DNA from: Pseudomonadota bacterium
Lineage (GTDB): Bacteria; Pseudomonadota; Gammaproteobacteria; Burkholderiales; Burkholderiaceae_B
DNA: 8,555 bases
Direction of reading: 5' to 3'
Assembly: GCA_023427085.1 (NCBI GenBank)
Contig: JAEZBO010000252.1
Coordinates: forward strand, 1-8,555
Shown here: piece after piece, positions 1 through 5,877 of the stretch
Layout of the letters: each line of letters starts with the position of its first letter
How positions within the stretch are numbered: the stretch's first letter is position 1
The notes under the pieces: model-generated
What the model saw: only the letters and a program-made list of their open reading frames with translations
What the model was told of the DNA's origin: nothing
The model's database searches: none
Program-made: the position numbers and the translations under genes

Positions 1-1
1 G

Positions 2-1408
2 GCTACGGTAGCGCCGCCCGCGCCGCCGGTGACGCCCACGCCGCCGGTGACGCTGTCTCGCGTACCGACGCCGCGTCCGGCGCCCGTCGGCACGCCGGCG
101 GCCGTGACGCCAACCCCTGCTCCCAAGCCGGCGGCAGATTCATCGCAGCCCGCCGCCGTCGGCAGCGACGCCAGCGCGACATTGCCGCCCGCGGCGCCGG
201 TGCCGGTCGTGCCGGTGCCCGAGGTCGTGCCGCTGGCCGAGCCGTCCGTCACCGGCCTGCCGCCCGCCGTGCACCAGCCGCAGGCCGACGCGCCCAAGGC
301 GGGGCTGCCTGCCGACCCCGGCACGCCGGCGGTTGCAGGCCACGCCAGCGTTGCGGGTGCGACCGCTGCGACGGCAGGCATAGCCGCTGGACCGGCCGTT
401 GCCGCGACCCCGAGCGCCGCAACGACGCCCACCGACAAGATTGCCATCGACAAGGCGCCCATCGACAAGCCGTCCACCGACAAGGCGCCTGCGGAGAAGA
501 CCTCCTGGTTCAACCGTTTGCGCACCGGGCTGTCGCGGACAGGCAAGAGCCTGAGCGGCCTGTTCGTCGGCGTCAAGGTCGACGAGAACCTGTTCGAAGA
601 GCTCGAAACGGCGCTCATTATGGCTGATGCCGGCGTCGAGGCCACCGAGAAGCTGCTGACCGCCCTGCGCGCCAGGGTGCGCAAGGATCGTCTCGAGGAT
701 GCCCTGCAGGTCAAGGCGGCCTTGCGCGACGTGCTGGCCGAGCATCTGAAGCCGCTCGAACGCTCGTTCGACCTCGGCCAGGCCAAGCCGCTGGTGGTGA
801 TGATCGCCGGCGTCAACGGCGCCGGCAAGACCACCTCGATCGGCAAGCTGGCCCACACCTTCCAGGCTCACGGCGCCAGCGTGCTGCTGGCCGCCGGCGA
901 TACCTTCCGGGCCGCCGCGCGCGAACAGCTGGTCGAATGGGGCCGCCGCAACGACGTCACCGTCATCTCGCAGGATGGCGGCGATCCGGCGGCCGTCTCG
1001 TTCGACGCGGTCAACGCCGGCAAGGCGCGCGGCGTGGGCGTGGTCATGATCGACACCGCTGGCCGGCTGCCGACGCAGCTGCACCTGATGGAAGAGCTCA
1101 AGAAGATCCGCCGCGTCATCGGCAAGGCCGATCCGGCCGCGCCGCACGAGGTCCTGCTGGTGCTCGATGGCAATACCGGCCAGAACGCGCTGGCGCAGAT
1201 CCGCAGCTTCGATGCGGCGATCAATCTGACGGGCCTGGTCGTGACCAAGCTCGACGGCACCGCCAAGGGCGGCACGCTGGCAGCCGTCGCCGCCGGCAGC
1301 CAGGGCGTGCGGCCGGTGCCGGTCTACTGGATCGGGGTCGGCGAGGGCATGCAGGACCTGCAGCCCTTCGTGGCCAAGGATTTTGCCGCCGCCTTGCTGG
1401 GCGACTGA
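2..1408 (+). CDS. ftsY: FtsY, signal recognition particle receptor GTPase (5' end outside window)
   Basis: FtsY is the SRP receptor at the inner membrane. It pairs with Ffh and couples GTP hydrolysis to handing translating ribosomes to SecYEG. The frame is open to the left edge, so the true start is upstream; a GTG at 29 is only an internal codon. Counting from the codon at 2 (468 residues visible), residues 1-168 are a Pro/Ala/Val-rich A domain ending in a pentapeptide repeat. An amphipathic stretch (WFNRLRTGLSRTGKSL, from about residue 169) starts the N domain. The G domain shows every SRP-GTPase motif: GVNGAGKTT (809-835), DTFRAAA (from 899), DTAGR (from 1052), TKLDGTAKGG (from 1244) and a closing GVGEG. 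The A domain is Pro/Ala-rich, whereas that of E. coli is strongly acidic. The downstream neighbour is convergent, so this gene ends its transcription unit. Identification is very secure. Confidence 0.97.
   Translation, partial: ATVAPPAPPVTPTPPVTLSRVPTPRPAPVGTPAAVTPTPAPKPAADSSQPAAVGSDASATLPPAAPVPVVPVPEVVPLAEPSVTGLPPAVHQPQADAPKAGLPADPGTPAVAGHASVAGATAATAGIAAGPAVAATPSAATTPTDKIAIDKAPIDKPSTDKAPAEKTSWFNRLRTGLSRTGKSLSGLFVGVKVDENLFEELETALIMADAGVEATEKLLTALRARVRKDRLEDALQVKAALRDVLAEHLKPLERSFDLGQAKPLVVMIAGVNGAGKTTSIGKLAHTFQAHGASVLLAAGDTFRAAAREQLVEWGRRNDVTVISQDGGDPAAVSFDAVNAGKARGVGVVMIDTAGRLPTQLHLMEELKKIRRVIGKADPAAPHEVLLVLDGNTGQNALAQIRSFDAAINLTGLVVTKLDGTAKGGTLAAVAAGSQGVRPVPVYWIGVGEGMQDLQPFVAKDFAAALLGD
431..505 (+). 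repeat. 15-bp tandem repeat in the FtsY A domain (pentapeptide T/I-D-K-x-x)
   Basis: Four units of 15 bp start at 431, 446, 461 and 476, and a degenerate fifth starts at 491. They encode TDKIA, IDKAP, IDKPS, TDKAP and AEKTS. The GACAAG core (Asp-Lys) is identical in the first four units. The repeat lies at the junction between the Pro/Ala-rich linker and the membrane-active N-domain helix. It is probably a flexible charged spacer, and its copy number could vary between strains. Confidence 0.8.
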
Positions 1409-1473
1409 CCACCCGGCAACGCCAGGCGGGCCTCACCGCGGGCGGCACCGCCACGCACGGGAAGGTGCGGCAT

Positions 1474-1512
1474 CGTTATCCACGGTATGGCGCATGACCG
1501 TGGCGATCAACG
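1474..1512. terminator. Hairpin between convergent ftsY and CYTH-CHAD genes; possible bidirectional terminator
   Basis: CCACGGT at 1480-1486 is the exact reverse complement of ACCGTGG at 1497-1503. ATG (1487-1489) and CAT (1493-1495) extend the stem around a GCG loop, with G1496 bulged. Outside this, CGTT (1474-1477) can pair with AACG (1509-1512). The element lies 65 bp past the ftsY stop and 34 bp past the end of the opposing gene, where a shared terminator is expected. No T-tract follows on either strand, so it is not a classical intrinsic terminator. A second, weaker hairpin (CGCAC 1454-1458 with GTGCG 1465-1469) lies just before it. The pairing is directly visible; the terminator role is inferred. 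Confidence 0.4.
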
Positions 1513-1546
1513 CTGGCGCGGCCCGGCCTGTCCCGGCCCGCCGATT

Positions 1547-3226
1547 TCACTTCCAGAACGGCTTGACCTTGCCCAGGTCGGCAAAGGCCTGTTCGGCCAG
1601 CGTGCTCAGCGCATCGAGCCGCGCGGTGATCCAGCCGCGCGCGAACCAGGCTTGCGGATGGCCGGCCGTCAGCGTCTCGAAGTGCGTCTCGGCCACATAC
1701 AGGTCGTTCATCTCGCCCAGGATGTCCTGCGCGCGCGAGAGTTCCTTGCGGTAGGCCTTCAGGCGATTCGACGACAGCAGCGGTTCGGCGAACAGCAGGC
1801 CGTAGCGCAGCCGCTTGCCGCGCTTGCGCAGGTCATGGCGCGCCTCGATCTCGAGCGAACGGAAATGTTCGCCCTCGGCCACCAGCTCCTTGTGCCACTT
1901 GTGCAGGCGCTTTTCGAGCAAGGCGCGCAGCCGCGGCGGCTCGGGTTCGGGAGGCGCCTCGCCGTTGGCGCCCAGCGGGATGATCTCGACATTGGCCGAC
2001 AGCGAGCCCGGATGCGATTGCCCGCCCGCTTCGTCGCCGTTGTCAGCGGCGCTGCTGGCGCTGGCCGCTTGGGAGACGGCCAGGCCGGCCGCCTGCGGCT
2101 TGGCCGGGGCCGGGGACTCGAGGCCCAGCGTCCAGGCCAGCATGTCCAGCAGCCAGCCCTGGAAGGCCTGCGAGGCTGCCTTGGCGCGCGCGTCGGTGTC
2201 GTCCGAGGATTCCGGCAAGGTGATCGCCGGCATGCCCGCGCGCACCAGCGTGGGTAGCACGGTGTCGCGCAGCACGTCGGCGTCGCGGCTCTGGCCGAAG
2301 TCGGCGAAATGGCGCTTGGTGGCCTCGATCAGTTCGTCGGACGGCGCATCGGCCCAGCCCTTGAACAGGCGCCAGGCCGAGCGCAGACGCCGCATGCCGA
2401 CACGCAACTGGTGCACGTGATCGGGATGGCCGGCGGCGTAGACGCCGTCGGTGTCGGTCTCGGCCAGCACGGTGGCGTTGCGCACCACCTGCTCCAGGCA
2501 TTCGTAGGCCACCGCGCGCTGGGCCTGCTCGGGGCTCATGTCGGGCGTGAGCACGGCCGAGCCGGCGGGCCACGGGGCCCAGAAGCCGCGCACGATTCGC
2601 GCGGCGGCTTTTTGTTCGTGCGGCTCGGGCAAGGCGGCCAGCGCCTGCGCGGTGCGCGCCAACGCGTCGCCGCGTTCGGACTTGCTGCGCAGGTCGAGCA
2701 CCAGCGCGTGCTTGCGCTGCCAGCGGCGGCCCAGGTCGAACACCGCGTCGAAACGGCCCGAGACCAGTTCGAATTCGACTTCGCAGATCGGCAGTTCGAG
2801 CGCGCCGGCGCGCAGACAGCCGCTGTCGTAGGCTACCTCGACGGTGCCTTGGCGGGTGCGGATGCGGCGCAGCAGCCGCGTGACGTCGGTCTCGTAGCGC
2901 ACCGACAGCTCGCCTTGCAGGCCCGCCAGCACCGGCGCGACCGCCGTGTCGGCGTACACCGACAGGTCCAGCACCGGACCGGGCCGGTCGTGGTTGAGCT
3001 CGATCCGTGCCAGCGCATGGTCGCCCGGGGTCTTGAGTGTCTGCACCCACTGGCGGCCTTCCTTGCGCAGGCGGATCGCCACCCTGGCCTTGGCCAATTC
3101 GCGTGCCGGTGTGTCGAAATAGAGCGCCTGCAGGCGGATGCGCGTGGCCTTGCCCAGTTCGAGCTCGCGGCGCACGGCGGCGCGCGCTGCACGCGGAACG
3201 TGCAGCTTCAATTCTTGTTCGGACAT
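1547..3226 (-). CDS. CYTH-CHAD domain protein (YgiF-like inorganic triphosphatase / polyphosphate-associated)
   Basis: This is a 559-residue protein. Residues 1-200 form a CYTH domain. It has the ExExK signature (E3, E5, K7), then YFDTP (36-40), RLRK (52-55), EVEFEL (149-154) and KSERG (182-186), consistent with an intact triphosphate tunnel. Residues about 230-545 form a CHAD helical domain, with the histidine/arginine motifs HQLRVGMRRLR (272-282) and HDLRKRGKRLRY (464-475) expected to bind polyanions such as polyphosphate. The family hydrolyses inorganic triphosphate or binds polyphosphate granules; the exact substrate here is unknown. A low-complexity Ala/Ser/Pro/Glu segment (371-432) splits the CHAD halves. 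The ATG at 3226 was chosen because ExExK follows immediately; a 50-codon upstream extension is open but looks non-coding. No good Shine-Dalgarno is visible. The gene ends convergently with ftsY. Confidence 0.9.
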   Translation of the reverse strand: MSEQELKLHVPRAARAAVRRELELGKATRIRLQALYFDTPARELAKARVAIRLRKEGRQWVQTLKTPGDHALARIELNHDRPGPVLDLSVYADTAVAPVLAGLQGELSVRYETDVTRLLRRIRTRQGTVEVAYDSGCLRAGALELPICEVEFELVSGRFDAVFDLGRRWQRKHALVLDLRSKSERGDALARTAQALAALPEPHEQKAAARIVRGFWAPWPAGSAVLTPDMSPEQAQRAVAYECLEQVVRNATVLAETDTDGVYAAGHPDHVHQLRVGMRRLRSAWRLFKGWADAPSDELIEATKRHFADFGQSRDADVLRDTVLPTLVRAGMPAITLPESSDDTDARAKAASQAFQGWLLDMLAWTLGLESPAPAKPQAAGLAVSQAASASSAADNGDEAGGQSHPGSLSANVEIIPLGANGEAPPEPEPPRLRALLEKRLHKWHKELVAEGEHFRSLEIEARHDLRKRGKRLRYGLLFAEPLLSSNRLKAYRKELSRAQDILGEMNDLYVAETHFETLTAGHPQAWFARGWITARLDALSTLAEQAFADLGKVKPFWK

Positions 3227-3244
3227 GATGATGCGGAAGGAGCG

Positions 3245-3256
3245 GTCTTCGAAGAC
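3245..3256. repeat. Perfect 12-bp palindrome GTCTTCGAAGAC
   Basis: The sequence equals its own reverse complement. It lies 19 bp upstream of the CYTH-CHAD start codon, in the probable 5' leader, where it could be a protein-binding site or a small RNA hairpin. The core TTCGAA is a common 6-mer palindrome, so chance is possible. Confidence 0.5.
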
Positions 3257-3280
3257 GGAACCAAGGATAGTAGCCAGAAC

Positions 3281-3306
3281 TACCCGGGTATTTGATGACT
3301 CGTCAT
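3281..3306. repeat. Adjacent palindromes TACCCGGGTA and ATGAC-TC-GTCAT
   Basis: A perfect 10-bp palindrome (3281-3290) is followed after 4 bp by a 5+2+5 inverted repeat (3295-3306). An A6 run follows directly at 3307-3312. The pair lies between the IclR-family stop codon and the CYTH-CHAD start, so it is outside coding sequence. Two dyads this close are typical of repressor operators, but the binding protein is unknown. Confidence 0.5.
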
Positions 3307-3324
3307 AAAAAAGACATTTGCAGG

Positions 3325-3348
3325 GGCCCACCGCTAGGGGCGGTGGCC
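3325..3348 (-). terminator. Hairpin over the IclR-family stop codon, weak terminator candidate
   Basis: CCACCGC (3328-3334) and GCGGTGG (3340-3346) form a perfect 7-bp stem with a 5-base loop. The flanking GGCC copies (3325-3328 and 3345-3348) offer an alternative, longer stem with one bulge. On the minus strand a T6 tract follows (complement of 3307-3312), but it is 12 bases beyond the stem, too far for a standard intrinsic terminator. The element includes the TAG stop of the regulator gene. It may end or attenuate the glpD-regulator transcript. Confidence 0.3.
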
Positions 3349-4143
3349 GAGCTTGCGCGAGATTTCGCCGGTGCAATCGGCCAGCATCCGGGCGATCGGA
3401 CCGTCCCAGGCCGCATCGAACAGCCCGCTGGGGCCCAGCGCCGTCAGCGCCAGCACCAGCGCGCCGGTATGGTCGAACACCGGCGCGGCCAGCGCGTCGA
3501 CGCCGGGCAAGGGCATGCTCAGGGCGCGCGCCATGCCGCGCTGGCGGATCTCGTCGAGCATGGCCTGCCAGTCGGCCGGCGCGGGGCGGGCCAGATGGCG
3601 ACCGGTGACCACCGCGGCGTCGCCGGCTTCGCGCTCGATGTAGTGCTCGGCGACCTTGGGCGGCAGCCAGGCCGCGTAGACGTGGCCGGTGGCGGTGTGC
3701 TGCATGGACATGACCGTGCCCTTGCGCATGTTCACGTGCACCGGATAGCTGGCCTCGGTGATGTGGATCATCGTCGGCCCGTGCGAACCCAGCACCGACA
3801 GCGCCAGCGTGTGGCCGACCGCGGTGGTCAGGCGGGTGACCTCGGGCATCGCCAGCCGCACCGGGTCGAGCCGTTGCAGGCTGACCAGGCCCATCTGCAG
3901 CGCAAACGGCCCGAGTTCGTAGTGGCCGGTGACGGCGTCCTGCTGGACCAGCCCGACCCGCACGAAGCTGACCAGATAGGGGTGGGCCTTGGCCGAGGTC
4001 ATGCCGGCGGCCTGCGCCAGGTCGCGCAGCGTCATGGCGCGGCCGGCATCGACCAGCGCGGCCAGCAGCGGAAAACCGGTCTCGACCGACTGGATGCTGC
4101 GGCGCCCGTCACGCGGCGGGGTCATCGTTTCGATGTCAGCCAT
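3334..4143 (-). CDS. IclR-family transcriptional regulator
   Basis: This 269-residue protein has the two-part IclR layout. An N-terminal winged helix-turn-helix covers about residues 15-75 (RSIQSVETGF entry helix, helix-turn-helix about 37-66). A C-terminal ligand-binding domain runs from about 90 to 265, with typical segments near HTATGH (149-154) and the MPLPGVDALAAPVF strand region (210-223). IclR proteins bind operators as dimers or tetramers and respond to small organic acids or sugars; the ligand here is not recognisable. The gene overlaps the end of glpD by 22 bp. A second in-frame ATG at 4125 would give 263 residues and a classical 4-bp ATGA overlap with the glpD stop. Neither start has a clear Shine-Dalgarno. 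Control of glpD is a fair guess from position only; glycerol regulators in proteobacteria are usually DeoR-type GlpR. Confidence 0.88.
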   Translation of the reverse strand: MADIETMTPPRDGRRSIQSVETGFPLLAALVDAGRAMTLRDLAQAAGMTSAKAHPYLVSFVRVGLVQQDAVTGHYELGPFALQMGLVSLQRLDPVRLAMPEVTRLTTAVGHTLALSVLGSHGPTMIHITEASYPVHVNMRKGTVMSMQHTATGHVYAAWLPPKVAEHYIEREAGDAAVVTGRHLARPAPADWQAMLDEIRQRGMARALSMPLPGVDALAAPVFDHTGALVLALTALGPSGLFDAAWDGPIARMLADCTGEISRKLGHRP

Positions 4144-5666
4144 TGGTTCAGGCGTTCGATGGTTTGGTCGTCGGCCGACAGGCCGAGCCGGGTGCGGCGC
4201 CACAGGATGTCGTCGGCGCTGCGGGCCCATTCGTTGTCGACCAGCCAGCGCACCTCGGCCTCGAGCAGGCCGGCGCCGAAGTCCTGGCCCAGGTCGGCCA
4301 TGCCCTGCGCGCCGCCCAGCAACAGCTCGGTCTGCGTGCCGTAGGTGTAGACGTAGCGGTGCGCCAGCGTGGCCGGCAGCCAGCGGTAGCGGGACTGCAG
4401 CGCCTGCAGGTAGGCAGCCGGGTCGGCCCCGGGCATGTCGGCGCCGGGCAGCGGCGCGCTGGCGGTCCAGTCTTCGTGGCGGCCGGTGTACGGCGCCAGT
4501 TTCTGCATCGCGTGCTGGGCCAGTTGCCGGTAGGTGGTGATCTTGCCGCCGAACACCGACAACAACACCGGCTTGCCGTCGCTGCCGCCGCTGATGTCGA
4601 ACACGTAATCGCGCGTCACGGTCGACGGATTGCCGTCGGTGTCGTCGTACAGCGGCCGCACGCCGCTGTAGCTCCAGGTGACGTCGGCGGCGCTGATCTG
4701 CTGGCGGAAATAGCGGTTGACCGCCTTGCAAAGATAGTCGGTTTCTTCGGGGCTGATGCGGGCCTGTCCCGGGTCGCCATCGAAGGCGACGTCGGTGGTG
4801 CCGATCAGGCTGTAGCGATCTTGATAGGGGATGACGAAGACAATGCGCTGGTCGTCGTTCTGCAGGATGTAGGCGTGGTCGCCGTCATACAGCTTGGGCA
4901 CCGTGAAATGGCTGCCCTTGACCAGCCTGAGCCGGTTGACCACCGGCGGCATGCCGGCGCGGCTGGCGATCATCGATTGCAGCGTATGCACCCATGGCCC
5001 GGCGGCGTTGACCAGGATGCGTGCGTTGACGCTGACCTGCGTGCCGTCGCGGGTCTGCAGCCGCGCGCCCCAGGCCGGTTTGCCGTCCGGGCCGGTCAGG
5101 GATTGCAGATCGACGCATTCGTGGCGTGTCAGCACCGTGGCGCCGCGCTCGCAGGCGTCCATGGCGTTGAGTACGACCAGCCTGGCATCGTCGACGCTGC
5201 AGTCCGAGTAGGCGAAGCCGACGCGCAGGTCTTCGCGCAGCGGCACGCCGGCCGGGTCGCGGCGCAGCGACAGCCTGCGTGCGCCGGGCAGGCGCGGCGA
5301 GCGGCGCGCCAGATGATCGTACAGGAACAGGCCGGCGCGCAGCATCCAGGCCGGCCGCAGGTGCTTGTCGTGCGGCAGCACGAAACGCATCGGATGCACG
5401 ATGTGGGCCGCGTTGTTGAGCAGGACTTCGCGTTCGGCCAGCGCTTCGCGCACCAGCCGGAACTCGCGCTGTTCGAGGTAGCGCAGGCCGCCGTGCACCA
5501 GCTTGCTGCTGGATGACGAGGTGGCCTGGGCCAGGTCGTCGCGTTCGCACAGCAGCACCCGCAGGCCGCGGCCGGCGGCATCGCGCGCGATCCCCGCGCC
5601 ATTGATGCCGCCGCCCACGACCAGCAGGTCGACGTCGAAATGGCGGGCAGGCTGGACACTGGACAT
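4122..5666 (-). CDS. glpD: Aerobic glycerol-3-phosphate dehydrogenase (FAD-dependent)
   Basis: This enzyme oxidises sn-glycerol 3-phosphate to dihydroxyacetone phosphate at the inner membrane and passes electrons through FAD to quinone. The 514-residue length fits the family. An N-terminal FAD-binding Rossmann motif GGGINGAG (18-25) and ERDD (41-44) are followed by the SSSSKLVHGGLRYLE signature (51-65). VNAAGPWV lies at 219-226, and FGGKITTYR at 372-380 marks the second FAD-contacting region. The DAO C-terminal helical domain contains DILWRRTRLGL (486-496). The ATG at 5666 places the Rossmann motif at the usual distance from the N terminus. A TTG at 5723 would add 19 Pro-rich residues and is less likely; neither start has a good ribosome-binding site. 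It is the first gene of an apparent operon with the IclR-type regulator. No glpK or glpF is in the window. Confidence 0.96.
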   Translation of the reverse strand: MSSVQPARHFDVDLLVVGGGINGAGIARDAAGRGLRVLLCERDDLAQATSSSSSKLVHGGLRYLEQREFRLVREALAEREVLLNNAAHIVHPMRFVLPHDKHLRPAWMLRAGLFLYDHLARRSPRLPGARRLSLRRDPAGVPLREDLRVGFAYSDCSVDDARLVVLNAMDACERGATVLTRHECVDLQSLTGPDGKPAWGARLQTRDGTQVSVNARILVNAAGPWVHTLQSMIASRAGMPPVVNRLRLVKGSHFTVPKLYDGDHAYILQNDDQRIVFVIPYQDRYSLIGTTDVAFDGDPGQARISPEETDYLCKAVNRYFRQQISAADVTWSYSGVRPLYDDTDGNPSTVTRDYVFDISGGSDGKPVLLSVFGGKITTYRQLAQHAMQKLAPYTGRHEDWTASAPLPGADMPGADPAAYLQALQSRYRWLPATLAHRYVYTYGTQTELLLGGAQGMADLGQDFGAGLLEAEVRWLVDNEWARSADDILWRRTRLGLSADDQTIERLNQWLTSKR

Positions 5667-5877
5667 GGCGGGCAGGGTGGGTTCCGGTTGGGGACGGGTC
5701 GGTCCCGACGAGTTTACCTGCAAGGGGACGCGTCCAGCGGCAGGCAGGATGTTTCCATCCGCCCCCGGGTCCGCGCCATGGCACCGGTTCGGCGGTGATC
5801 AATTGGTCCTGCCTGCGCACCCCGTCCCCGCAGCGGCGCTAAAATGCGGCTTTGATTCCGATTGGGGCCCGCCGCCC
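5667..5877. promoter_or_regulatory. Divergent intergenic control region, glpD (-) / ribBA (+)
   Basis: This 211-bp gap must hold promoters for both directions. Visible dyads are GGGAC/GTCCC (5691-5695 with 5702-5706), the perfect palindrome GGACGCGTCC (5726-5735), and a hairpin GGC-A-GGATG / CATCC-GCC with a TTTC loop (5743-5763). All three lie on the glpD side and would be in or near its 5' leader. The ribBA side has a TAAAAT box. None of the conserved FMN riboswitch blocks is present, although such an element often precedes riboflavin genes. No well-spaced sigma-70 -35/-10 pair was found for glpD. Confidence 0.5.
5840..5845 (+). promoter_or_regulatory. Possible -10 box (TAAAAT) for the ribBA-ribH-nusB-thiL transcript
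   Basis: TAAAAT matches TATAAT at five of six positions and stands out in GC-rich surroundings, 32 bp before the ribBA ATG. A transcript starting about 7 bases downstream would have a leader of only some 25 bases, leaving no room for a riboswitch. No recognisable -35 lies at 16-18 bp; the nearest candidate, TTGGTC at 5803-5808, is too far away at 31 bp. Confidence 0.35.

Larger units (their letters stand above)
3227..3333 (-). promoter_or_regulatory. Palindrome-rich spacer upstream of the CYTH-CHAD gene
   Basis: This 107-bp gap is more AT-rich than its surroundings and holds three separate inverted repeats: GTCTTCGAAGAC (3245-3256, perfect), TACCCGGGTA (3281-3290, perfect), and ATGAC-TC-GTCAT (3295-3306). 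On the minus strand TACTAT (complement of 3268-3273) is a possible -10, but no convincing -35 lies 17 bp upstream. With that -10, the TACCCGGGTA palindrome would lie in the promoter spacer, as an operator might. The palindromes are seen directly; promoter and operator roles are inferred. Confidence 0.4.

Noticed and set aside
140..1147. 335-codon minus-strand open frame opposite ftsY
   Set aside because: It mirrors the FtsY coding sequence, is extremely Arg/Gly-rich, and shows no recognisable family.
2309..3295. 328-codon plus-strand open frame opposite the CYTH-CHAD gene
   Set aside because: The minus-strand frame encodes clear CYTH and CHAD motifs. This one is a compositional shadow.
3227..3376. 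50-codon N-terminal extension of the CYTH-CHAD protein
   Set aside because: It would place the ExExK motif far from the N terminus, against the family pattern, and would be encoded by the palindrome-rich, AT-richer spacer.
4143..5516. 457-codon plus-strand open frame opposite glpD
   Set aside because: It is antisense to a complete glpD with all family motifs. The composition is that of a shadow frame and no domain is recognisable.
5503..5877. 125-codon in-frame upstream extension of ribBA
   Set aside because: It runs antisense through the start of glpD and across the promoter-like TAAAAT box. The RibB core begins shortly after the ATG at 5878.
5667..5877. FMN riboswitch before ribBA
   Set aside because: None of the conserved RFN sequence blocks could be found, and the likely leader is only about 25 bases.
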